DNA of 5,866 bases from Oligoflexia bacterium (GTDB taxonomy: Bacteria > Bdellovibrionota > UBA1018 > CAIMNF01), in NCBI GenBank assembly GCA_903858975.1, contig CAIOKW010000112.1, positions 1 through 5,866 on the forward strand, read 5' to 3'. Both the position numbers and the translations under genes were made by a program. Below the pieces are notes generated by a model. The model had not been told where the DNA came from. It searched no databases and saw only the letters and a list, made by a program, of their open reading frames with translations. Positions 1-5,866 of this stretch are shown in pieces (position 1 is the stretch's first letter; each line of letters starts with the position of its first letter).

Positions 1-248
1 ACATCACCCACATCGCCCACCAACAAGCAGCTTTTTTGCTCATGGCCTCGGGTCTTGAAACAGAGTTCAAAGGAAAAGGCCCCGCGAGCGCCCACAGCGA
101 AATGCCTCCTATTTATGAAGGTCACTTTGATCGTCGCTTGGTCTTGCTCCGGGAAACCCTAACAAAACAAGGCCTTTCCCTCGACCAGGTCAATACCTGG
201 GTTCAACTTGAAGAGAGCTTTCGGCTGATGATTGTCAGTAAAGCCTAA
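1..248 (+). CDS. Truncated-globin-like protein, C-terminal part (5' end outside window)
   Basis: Reading from base 3, the frame is open from the window edge to the TAA at 246-248 and gives about 81 C-terminal residues. The gene therefore starts before the window, and the TTG/ATG codons at 36 and 42 are internal. The pattern resembles the second half of truncated (2-over-2) haemoglobins: an HQQAAFLL helix, then a G-x(4)-F-K-G-K-G turn, SAH, a short loop and HFDRRLVLLRETL. Family knowledge makes the histidine of SAHSEM (codon 93-95) the candidate proximal haem ligand (F8), followed by helices G and H. Such globins bind O2 or NO and are cytoplasmic. The group (I or III) cannot be settled from this fragment. 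A non-haem globin-fold protein is also possible, because the distal haem pocket is not visible. No terminator follows it. Confidence 0.55.
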   Translation, partial: ITHIAHQQAAFLLMASGLETEFKGKGPASAHSEMPPIYEGHFDRRLVLLRETLTKQGLSLDQVNTWVQLEESFRLMIVSKA

Positions 249-261
249 AAAAAGACCGAGG

Positions 262-290
262 TTGACATTATGCATTATATGCCATAGATT
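262..290 (+). promoter_or_regulatory. Probable sigma70-type promoter for the secreted repeat protein
   Basis: A perfect -35 hexamer TTGACA (262-267) is followed by a 17-base spacer and TAGATT (285-290), which matches the TATAAT consensus at 4 of 6 positions. Transcription would begin near 297, giving a leader of about 15 bases that contains the AGGGG ribosome site. It begins only 13 bases after the globin stop codon, so the downstream gene is probably transcribed independently as well as by any read-through. No operator-like palindrome is evident. Confidence 0.6.
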
Positions 291-300
291 GCGATCCCTA

Positions 301-305
301 AGGGG
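301..305 (+). promoter_or_regulatory. Ribosome binding site supporting the ATG at 312
   Basis: AGGGG lies 6 bases before the ATG at 312. The reading frame upstream reaches a stop (TAG at 285-287) without another ATG, GTG or TTG, so 312 is the only reasonable start. Confidence 0.6.
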
Positions 306-311
306 TTACGT

Positions 312-1001
312 ATGTTTTATCTTCATTCATTGGGTGTTTTAAGCCTTCTCTGCAGTTTAAGCGCGTCCGCTCAGCAGCAGGTCCCTTGGGATTATAATCT
401 CGATGACGACATGGCTAAAGTCACGACTGAAGTGAAAGCAAAGGGCCCGAGCCTGAGCCTCGATCAGAAGACCCAGATTGCAACTCAAATCAAAGCCATC
501 AGAGCCATTATCGGCACGACCGGAACTCAAAGTAACTTTGCCTGCGTCTCTCGAGGTAATGATGGTCGAAGCCCCTACATGATGGCCGCAAGCACCGGCA
601 CCAAAATGCAAAAAATAAATGGCACCTCTTATCAAAAGAGTGATGATTGCAACTCTGCTCTCACCGGAATGCGTGAAACGCCACTCAGTTCCATCGTTTG
701 TAGTTCTCGAGATGGTGACGGCAGATCTCCCTGGAGTATGGGAATCATCACCCAAACCAACACTTACATTCGCCTGAGTAAAGCCGTATCCAGCACTCTG
801 GAAACCTGTCAGGCAATGGTCACAAACCTCATTATTGAAGACGATGCGATTAACGCACTTTACTGTTCCTCAAAGAATGGGGATGGTCGCTCACCCTATG
901 CCGTCACCAAGGTGGACCTTCGCACGGGAGCCAATGAAATTGGATCCAATATCTTTGGAGACTTAGCCCAATGCAATCGGAACCTTGGAATCTTTAAATA
1001 G
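312..1001 (+). CDS. Predicted secreted protein with three Cys/DGRSP repeats, family not recognised
   Basis: The 229-residue product starts with a short Sec-type signal: a hydrophobic core (residues 7-16) and a likely signal peptidase I site after ASA (residue 20, before QQQ). The n-region has no Lys or Arg, which is weak for a signal peptide. C14 is not in a lipobox. The mature protein has a charged, probably helical segment (about 25-65) and then three modules of about 45 residues. Each begins C-x-S-[RK]-x-x-D-G-R-S-P-[YW] and ends with a second cysteine 35-36 residues later: C78/C113, C130/C166, C185/C221. The mature protein thus has exactly six cysteines, two per module, suggesting one disulfide per module in the periplasm or outside. 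The Asp/Asn/Gly-rich loop resembles a metal-binding loop, but this is not demonstrated. It has its own promoter and converges on top6A. I do not recognise the family and assign no function. Confidence 0.85.
   Translation: MFYLHSLGVLSLLCSLSASAQQQVPWDYNLDDDMAKVTTEVKAKGPSLSLDQKTQIATQIKAIRAIIGTTGTQSNFACVSRGNDGRSPYMMAASTGTKMQKINGTSYQKSDDCNSALTGMRETPLSSIVCSSRDGDGRSPWSMGIITQTNTYIRLSKAVSSTLETCQAMVTNLIIEDDAINALYCSSKNGDGRSPYAVTKVDLRTGANEIGSNIFGDLAQCNRNLGIFK
537..998 (+). repeat. Three tandem protein modules (C-x-S-[RK]-x2-DGRSP-[YW]...C)
   Basis: Module 1 spans about 537-671 (residues 76-120), module 2 about 693-827 (128-172) and module 3 about 858-998 (183-229). In each, the aspartate of DGRSP is six residues after the first cysteine. 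The first cysteines are 52 and 55 residues apart. The closing segment is also similar: a cysteine, then Asn or Gln, then a hydrophobic position three or four residues on. Synonymous codons differ among the copies, so this is an old internal duplication held at protein level and not a recent DNA repeat. Confidence 0.85.
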
Positions 1002-1023
1002 CCCAAAGACTTAGACCTTAAAC
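1002..1023. other. 22-base gap between convergent genes, no clear terminator
   Basis: This gap separates the stop of the secreted protein (TAG 999-1001) from the stop of top6A (TTA 1024-1026 on the + strand). I see no GC-rich stem with a T-run on either strand. The octamer ACTTAGAC occurs at 1009-1016 and again at 1022-1029, a short direct repeat of unknown meaning. Confidence 0.6.
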
Positions 1024-2184
1024 TTAGACGTAATCGCCGCGCTTAATTTTTTCGACGATGATCTTCTCAGGCATCGTCGGATCCTTAGGATTCACCGAGA
1101 AAAACGCTTGCTGCTCGCAACGGCGTTTATTCTTTAACAACCAACGAAGGATGTCGGCGGAACCCTTGTTTTTCTTGTCATGGAAAAACGGGTCATTTTT
1201 GAGGGCATCATCCGCTTTTTTCAATGAGCGTAATTCCTGTGCATCATTCTCACGAACCGGATAATCAAAAAGGTCGTATTTCTTAATGTCTTCTGGAAGC
1301 ACGCCCAAGAAACGCACATCGGGTGCACTGTAATCTTGGTTCCGAATTAAGGATGCTGCTGATCCCGCTTTCAAAGTTCGGTAGATGTTCTGCATAGTGT
1401 ACGCATCCAAGTCTCCGAAGAAATACATTGGAACAGAGAGTTGTTCTTGGATGAGTTTTGCCCAACCCCGAACCGCATTGGAAGGAACCCCTTGAGCACC
1501 CATCACAATACAGTTATGACGTTTCGTCATTCCGTTTGCCACCAAGGTATTTGCGGTACCTTCAGACTCTACAATCAGACAGAAATCGATTTTCTTTTTA
1601 GCAGAAAGTTTTAAATTTTGAGGCCGGTTTTTAGGCTGAAACGGTGAAGTACCGAGTCGAGACAAATCCACAATCGCGGTGTCGCCATCTGGAAGTGTCT
1701 CCGTTACGACGAGTTGCTGAGAATACGTCTGTCCGCCGCGATCATTGGCATAACAGTTCATTTCCTCACGATAGCACTCTAAGATTTCGCAAATGAAATC
1801 GATCGTGTCATCACTCTCGCCTTGCTCTTGAAAATCAAGAGGCTTCAGCATCGGAGAACCCTTCGTTTCACCTTTACTAATGTAGTACAACTCGCGCTTC
1901 GTGTTGACGGCACCGGTGTCAATATTCCGAAGGAGAATTTCGAGCATGAAAACCGCTCGTGACATCTTCTTCACTGAACTCACGTTCAGCTCAGTTGCAA
2001 CTTTTTTCCCGCCCGGAGTAAAAAACCCAACCTTGTGGTTATAAATCGCATTATCCAAAGAACATTTCGTCGCATGAAGAACTGGACGTTTGCCTTTTTC
2101 AAGATCCGAAAGCAACTTCATGCAAAGCGCTTTACTTAATCCTGGAATCTCACTCTGTAACTTGCCGCCTTTACGTGTGCTCAT
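1024..2184 (-). CDS. top6A: DNA topoisomerase VI subunit A (Spo11-like cleavage subunit)
   Basis: This is the catalytic DNA-cutting subunit of a type IIB topoisomerase. It makes a double-strand break with two-base 5' overhangs, stays bound through a tyrosine, and passes a second duplex through, driven by subunit B. The 386-residue length fits archaeal Top6A. The N-terminal winged-helix (5Y-CAP) domain carries RELYY (97-101). Comparison with Spo11 makes Y101 the likely catalytic tyrosine and R97 its conserved partner. The Toprim domain follows: E206 in LIVESEG and D258/D260 in FGDLDAYT as magnesium ligands. The 52-residue gap from E206 to D258 fits the family. The next segment, LGVLPEDIKKYDL (293-305), is also typical. 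Oddity: the usual D-x-D-P-x-G is D-L-D-A-Y-T here. The ATG at 2184 is preceded by a strong GAGGAG lying inside the end of top6B, 5 bases away, so the pair is translationally coupled. Confidence 0.93.
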   Translation of the reverse strand: MSTRKGGKLQSEIPGLSKALCMKLLSDLEKGKRPVLHATKCSLDNAIYNHKVGFFTPGGKKVATELNVSSVKKMSRAVFMLEILLRNIDTGAVNTKRELYYISKGETKGSPMLKPLDFQEQGESDDTIDFICEILECYREEMNCYANDRGGQTYSQQLVVTETLPDGDTAIVDLSRLGTSPFQPKNRPQNLKLSAKKKIDFCLIVESEGTANTLVANGMTKRHNCIVMGAQGVPSNAVRGWAKLIQEQLSVPMYFFGDLDAYTMQNIYRTLKAGSAASLIRNQDYSAPDVRFLGVLPEDIKKYDLFDYPVRENDAQELRSLKKADDALKNDPFFHDKKNKGSADILRWLLKNKRRCEQQAFFSVNPKDPTMPEKIIVEKIKRGDYV

Positions 2185-2189
2185 ATTGA

Positions 2190-3833
2190 TTACTCCTCAG
2201 AATCTTTCGCTTTTTGAAGTTCGAGTTTCTTATTCGCATCCGTGAGTTCTTTTTCAGTTGCAGTCGCATCACGTCCCAGGATCTTCATGAGCCCTTCACG
2301 CGCGCGCTTCTTTTGATCGTCTTTAGCATTCGTGATCCGAGCAAGACCCTCGACTAGAATCGGTCCAAATTGCTCGATATAGCGGATTTTTTCTTCAAGC
2401 TCATTGGCCTTATATTCGGCCTTGATGTAGCGAGAAAGCTTTTGTCCGGCTTGAATCAAAGCTCTACGAATCTCTTCAACAAGTTCGTCTGAAGCATCAA
2501 TAGTTTCCTTCGAAGCGTTTTTGAACTTAATGAAGGGAGACACGACAGAAATTGCAAAAATATAAGGTCCTGTTGGGAATGAATCCTTCGGTTGAGCAAG
2601 ACCATAGGCTCTCCAATTCACAGAGGTAATCGACTGAGCAATAGCGCATGCGGCCTTATCAAATTGAAGCGGAACGCGGTTTGCAAAACGAAGGAGCTGA
2701 ACGGGACTATCTGACTCAGATGATTTTTGCTCTAGACGGGCAATCGCCACTTCAACCTGCACGGGCTTGAAATCACAGATCGTGGGTTTACGAGTGACCA
2801 CAGAAAAGAAATCTACTTTTCCGAGACGCTGAATGGACTTCGCCATCGCATCTTCACCAATACTGAGCACCGAATTTGTGGAAGGCGCTTTCAGCTCGGT
2901 GTTTTGAAGAGCAGAAAAAATCTTATTGATATCGCCATCCGCCAACTGATCGACGAGTTTGTCCATCATGGCTTTATTGAGGCCGAATTCTTTCTTTTTA
3001 ACGATTTCGTCGATCACCGAATCGCCGATTCGACTAAAGCCCTTCTTTAACCAAGCAGAAACCTTTTGGCGTCCAAAAAGATGAGAATGAGCGATGAATT
3101 CACCGAGTTTCATCGTGTGAGGATGCGGATCTACCGCTTCTGGAATCGCCGGGATTTCTTTTGTGACTCGCTCTACTTTTTGCCACTCTTGATCGGGCAG
3201 TTTGTATTCGAGTGTCAGATGCGGGTTCACGAGTGTCGTGCCGAGCAAATAGTTCAGCAAGCCCGCTTCACCGTTAATTTGAACTCGACCATCAAACATA
3301 AAGTCAACGCGCGTTCCGTGTGGACGATTCCAATCAATCGTTTCACGGTTCTTAATCACACCTTTATTGTTCTTAATGTCGACTTCGATGAGAGCAGATA
3401 CCGCTTTTCTCATCCCTTTAGTTTTAGAAGTTACTTTTGCACCTTGAGCACAGGTGAGCTGCGCCCAAGTGGTTGCAGCAGAAATCCCGATCCCCTGCTG
3501 TCCGCGTGTACAGCGGCCACGGCCAAATTTAGAGGACGCTAAATACTCACCAAACACCTTCGGTAGATCTTCGGCATCAATCCCGGGACCATTGTCTTCA
3601 ACAACGACTCGAATCCGCTCCGAGTTCTTAATGGAACCAGGGCCGAGTCTTTCAATCTCTACCTTCAAATCGGGTGTGATGCCGTGCTCTTCACAGGCAT
3701 CCAGCGCATTATCCACGGCCTCTTTGAGGGTCGTGAGAACCGCTTTCGTTTGGCTTGAGAAGCCAACTTGTTGAAGATTCTTGGAAAAATATTCTGCTGT
3801 CGAGGAACTCGAAATTTTCTTGTTGTCAGCCAT
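2190..3833 (-). CDS. top6B: DNA topoisomerase VI subunit B (GHKL ATPase subunit)
   Basis: This is the ATP-operated clamp that dimerises on ATP binding and drives strand passage by the A2B2 enzyme. From the chosen ATG it has 547 residues. The GHKL fold shows an N-box (E38 and N42 in KEAVDNALDACEE), the ATP-lid motif EDNGPGI (79-85, D80), the glycine loop RGQQGIGISAA (110-120) and PHGTRVDF (171-178, T174). A helix-two-turn-helix domain (about 245-320) contains FSRIGD and ends in APSTNSVLSIGED. The transducer domain (about 330-500) holds RFANRVPLQF and VSPFIKFKNASKE, in which K442 is the best candidate for the switch lysine that contacts ATP. A Lys/Glu-rich tail (500-547) follows. The frame is open further upstream to a GTG at 3926, but the ATG at 3833 gives the normal N-terminal length and avoids overlapping the helicase. 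Neither start has a clear Shine-Dalgarno. The start is moderately sure and the identity very sure. Confidence 0.93.
   Translation of the reverse strand: MADNKKISSSSTAEYFSKNLQQVGFSSQTKAVLTTLKEAVDNALDACEEHGITPDLKVEIERLGPGSIKNSERIRVVVEDNGPGIDAEDLPKVFGEYLASSKFGRGRCTRGQQGIGISAATTWAQLTCAQGAKVTSKTKGMRKAVSALIEVDIKNNKGVIKNRETIDWNRPHGTRVDFMFDGRVQINGEAGLLNYLLGTTLVNPHLTLEYKLPDQEWQKVERVTKEIPAIPEAVDPHPHTMKLGEFIAHSHLFGRQKVSAWLKKGFSRIGDSVIDEIVKKKEFGLNKAMMDKLVDQLADGDINKIFSALQNTELKAPSTNSVLSIGEDAMAKSIQRLGKVDFFSVVTRKPTICDFKPVQVEVAIARLEQKSSESDSPVQLLRFANRVPLQFDKAACAIAQSITSVNWRAYGLAQPKDSFPTGPYIFAISVVSPFIKFKNASKETIDASDELVEEIRRALIQAGQKLSRYIKAEYKANELEEKIRYIEQFGPILVEGLARITNAKDDQKKRAREGLMKILGRDATATEKELTDANKKLELQKAKDSEE
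2193..2198 (-). promoter_or_regulatory. Strong Shine-Dalgarno for top6A inside the end of top6B
   Basis: On the minus strand GAGGAG forms the last two Glu codons of top6B, immediately before its TAA, and lies 8 bases before the top6A ATG. This fixes the top6A start and suggests that ribosomes finishing B re-initiate on A, which would favour equal amounts of the two subunits. Confidence 0.8.
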
Positions 3834-3892
3834 AGGTGTAGGCACAGTGAACCAAAATACTGGCGCTCCGTCAACGGGTGGGTGCGTTATCT
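3834..3892 (-). promoter_or_regulatory. Gap before top6B with a possible weak promoter
   Basis: These 59 bases separate the helicase stop from the preferred top6B ATG. On the minus strand TTGACG (3874-3869) is followed by a 17-base spacer and TTCACT (3851-3846, 3 of 6 matches to TATAAT). If real, transcription would start about 6 bases before the ATG, giving an almost leaderless message and explaining the missing Shine-Dalgarno. The -10 match is poor and chance is a fair alternative. No terminator hairpin is visible, so read-through from the helicase gene is also possible. Confidence 0.25.
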
Positions 3893-5866
3893 TTACCTTT
3901 GCTGCGCCGGGCAAATATTTACCCACTCACAATAACGACAGTATTCCCCAACTTTTGGCTGCAATCCCTTGGCTTTTGAAAGGCTAAATAAATCCAAAAC
4001 CTCCGCCTGAATGGAGCCGAGATCTAGATCCTCTCCTTTGGCTTCAATGACTTCAAGCGATTCAGAAGTGAAATGAACCAAGTAAGCCTCAACCCGCTTT
4101 GGATTGAAACTGAGGAGTTTCGATGCCGCCCAGGCATAGAGTCGTAATTGAAGCGAATAATGCGAAAGCAAGGCCTCTGGGGCCTTGGCGCGGGCCGTGA
4201 ACTTATAGTCGATGACCCGAATCGTTTGGGTACTCTCATCCACTTCCAATCGATCCATCATTCCGACGAGGGCCTCATGAGAAGAAAGCGGAACTTCAAA
4301 GCCCAGCTCTCGAAACACTTTAATTCCCGGCTCTTCCCGCAAGAAGGCCTGCAGTTGCTCAATCATTGGGGCAGCTTGATCGGGTGAACTGAATTCTAAG
4401 GCTAAGGCCTCCCAGTTCTGAAGCTCAATGGCTTGATGGATCCGTTCCCCTTTTTCAGCCACTTTGGTCATTGCTTTAGGCTCTTCAAGCTCTAAGTCTT
4501 CTAAAGACAAATAACCCCGACTCTCGGGAGTTTCGTCCTCTTCGCTCGAATGGCCCCCAAATTTTTTACGGTACCGAAGCTCACATTGGCTCAAAACCAT
4601 CCATTCACTCGGAGAGTGCCTGGGGCGATAGGGCTTTGGATCGAAGTCTTTTATTCTGATGATGGGGGCAGCTTCCGCCACCGCTTGCACTTCGCTCGAG
4701 TTTTCAGCCGACTGGCGCTCTCGAATGTCTGGAGCACGAGTCGCCTCGACCCATGCTCTCCAATTGTCAGTGAGGTGTGGATTATATCCAGGCGCTTCAG
4801 CGGCCTTCGATACTTTAGTTTCTCTCTTCCACGCTAAAATCAACTCTTCTTGTGCGCGAGTGAGGGCAACATAGAAAACCCGTTTACTTTCGGCCACGTT
4901 CGCTGATTTCTCGACTTCAATCCAGGTCGTGTTCTCGGAATCGCTTTTTAAGCGAGCACCACTCTCGTCACGATTAAAAAGATGCACTCCTTTTTTTCGA
5001 TCCCAAATCAAATCTTGAGAAGACCCCGCACTTTTATATTCGCCCTCAAAATCGAGTAAAATGACTCGCGGAAACTGGAGACCTTTGGAACTATGAACGG
5101 TCATCACGCGTACCATCCCCCGTTCCGTTGGTGCGGGTACTTCCTTCTCGATTTTTCCGTCCTCGATTGCCCGTGAAAAATACTGAACGACTTCACTGAA
5201 GCGGCGCCCTTGCCTGCTTAGGTCTTCTGACTTATGCCAAAGCGCTACGAGCGGTTGATACAGCTCTTCATCCAGCCCGTCTGTTCTTAAGAGAATGGCT
5301 AAGATCTCGCCTGGACGCACCTGAGAAGTTCGCTCGAAACTGAGGTAAAGGGACTTCAATGCCAGCGCCACCGGATGAGAAGAAGTTTCAAAGAATTGCG
5401 TGAAATACTGATCCTTGCCCTTTTGAGCCCAACTCATCAGTTCATGATCTTTCACGCCAATCCAAGGGCTACGAAGAGCTGCTGCCTGTGAAATCGAATT
5501 CTTAGGCGACATCCACCCCCTTAAAAAGGCCACTAATTCTTGAACTCGCGGATCAGAGTAAAACCTCCCACCGCTTCCGAGGAGGAAGGGAATATTTTTC
5601 TCTTCGAGGGCCTTCAAAAACTTTTGGGTTTTCTCTTTGCGCACCGATCGCACTAAAATCACAAATTCAGAAAGATCGACGCCTTTTGCGCGCTCTTCCA
5701 CTAAAAACTCTGCAAGATCATTCTCTGAGTCGAGCATCAGCCTTGAAACACGAGTGGCATCATCAGGAGTCGCTTCGCGACCTGGAATGAGACCCTCATA
5801 CGGCAAACTGCTTGCTTCAAATGTCGGAGCACAGACTTCATTCACAAAGTTGATAATCGAAGGCCG
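3893..5866 (-). CDS. UvrD/AddA-like helicase with C-terminal Fe-S RecB-family nuclease, C-terminal 657 residues (5' end outside window)
   Basis: The frame is open through the right edge: the residues before the GTG at 5845 read RPSIINFVN, the helicase motif IV neighbourhood, so that GTG is internal. The ATPase half (motifs I-III) lies outside. Counting from the GTG, motif V is VMTVHSSKGLQF (247-258) and motif VI is VFYVALTRA (323-331), both typical of superfamily 1A AddA/UvrD helicases. A PD-(D/E)XK nuclease follows: GERIH (H470), GMMD (D531), DYK (D546, K548), and Q566-x3-Y570 of the RecB family. Cysteines C421, C636, C639 and C645 give C...C-x2-C-x5-C bracketing the nuclease, the 4Fe-4S pattern known from AddB and Cas4. 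The family unwinds and trims DNA ends at double-strand breaks for RecA loading. The partner subunit, expected next to it, is not in the window. It could be AddA-like, one half of an AdnAB-type pair, or a stand-alone helicase-nuclease. The gene ends 59 bases before top6B on the same strand. Confidence 0.88.
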   Translation of the reverse strand, partial: RPSIINFVNEVCAPTFEASSLPYEGLIPGREATPDDATRVSRLMLDSENDLAEFLVEERAKGVDLSEFVILVRSVRKEKTQKFLKALEEKNIPFLLGSGGRFYSDPRVQELVAFLRGWMSPKNSISQAAALRSPWIGVKDHELMSWAQKGKDQYFTQFFETSSHPVALALKSLYLSFERTSQVRPGEILAILLRTDGLDEELYQPLVALWHKSEDLSRQGRRFSEVVQYFSRAIEDGKIEKEVPAPTERGMVRVMTVHSSKGLQFPRVILLDFEGEYKSAGSSQDLIWDRKKGVHLFNRDESGARLKSDSENTTWIEVEKSANVAESKRVFYVALTRAQEELILAWKRETKVSKAAEAPGYNPHLTDNWRAWVEATRAPDIRERQSAENSSEVQAVAEAAPIIRIKDFDPKPYRPRHSPSEWMVLSQCELRYRKKFGGHSSEEDETPESRGYLSLEDLELEEPKAMTKVAEKGERIHQAIELQNWEALALEFSSPDQAAPMIEQLQAFLREEPGIKVFRELGFEVPLSSHEALVGMMDRLEVDESTQTIRVIDYKFTARAKAPEALLSHYSLQLRLYAWAASKLLSFNPKRVEAYLVHFTSESLEVIEAKGEDLDLGSIQAEVLDLFSLSKAKGLQPKVGEYCRYCEWVNICPAQQR

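Noticed and set aside
36..248. A stand-alone 70-residue protein starting at the TTG at 36
   Set aside because: The frame is open back to the window edge, and the upstream residues continue a globin-like helix, so this is the tail of a larger gene.
347..356. Lipoprotein cleavage site at C14 of the secreted protein
   Set aside because: The residues before C14 are S-L-L, with Leu at -1 where Gly, Ala or Ser is required. An ordinary ASA cleavage site six residues later fits better.
357..755. Minus-strand open frame of 132 codons opposite the secreted-protein gene
   Set aside because: It lies wholly inside a well-supported gene that has a promoter, ribosome site, signal peptide and repeats. Its own translation shows no domain-like pattern.
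3066..3774. Plus-strand open frames of 158 and 106 codons opposite top6B
   Set aside because: They are antisense to conserved GHKL and H2TH coding sequence and their translations look like random shadow frames.
3924..3926. GTG start giving a 578-residue Top6B
   Set aside because: It overlaps the helicase end, has no ribosome site, and adds 31 residues absent from the normal Top6B N-terminus. The ATG at 3833 is preferred.
4550..4874. Plus-strand open frames opposite the helicase-nuclease gene
   Set aside because: They overlap the conserved motif VI to nuclease region on the other strand and have no recognisable motif.
5843..5845. GTG as the true start of the helicase-nuclease
   Set aside because: The frame continues to the window edge with motif IV-like residues, and the essential ATPase motifs would be missing, so the gene is cut by the window.

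Overview
This is a compact protein-coding window of about 5.9 kb. There is no rRNA, tRNA, CRISPR array, insertion sequence or other obvious mobile element. Base composition looks balanced to slightly AT-rich by eye. Gene style is bacterial: Shine-Dalgarno sequences, a sigma70-type promoter, a classical Sec signal peptide and tight packing. The combination of a truncated globin, a secreted cysteine-repeat protein, an AddA-like helicase-nuclease and topoisomerase VI would fit a deltaproteobacterial or Bdellovibrio-like lineage. That placement is an inference; nothing in the window proves it.

Layout: on the + strand, 1-248 is the 3' end of a truncated-globin-like gene. A consensus-like promoter at 262-290 follows, then a 229-residue predicted secreted protein at 312-1001 built from three copies of a Cys/DGRSP module. 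The rest of the window is a minus-strand block read from right to left. First comes the C-terminal 657 residues of a UvrD/AddA-type helicase fused to a RecB-family nuclease with a four-cysteine iron-sulfur signature (5866-3893). Then come topoisomerase VI subunit B (3833-2190) and subunit A (2184-1024). The + and - blocks converge with only 22 bases between their stop codons.

How the genes work together: the two topoisomerase genes are separated by 5 bases and are clearly co-translated. B supplies the GHKL ATPase gate and A the Spo11-like DNA-cleaving subunit of an A2B2 type IIB topoisomerase. All recognisable catalytic residues are present in both, so the enzyme should be active. The helicase-nuclease upstream on the same strand belongs to the double-strand-break resection family, so the minus-strand block is a DNA-topology and break-processing neighbourhood. 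Whether it is one transcript is not settled, because the 59-base gap before top6B has no clear Shine-Dalgarno but a possible weak promoter.

The most noteworthy points are a complete topoisomerase VI in an apparently bacterial setting, an AddA-like helicase carrying the Fe-S nuclease signature usually discussed for AddB/AdnB/Cas4, and the three-module secreted protein, which I cannot assign to a family.
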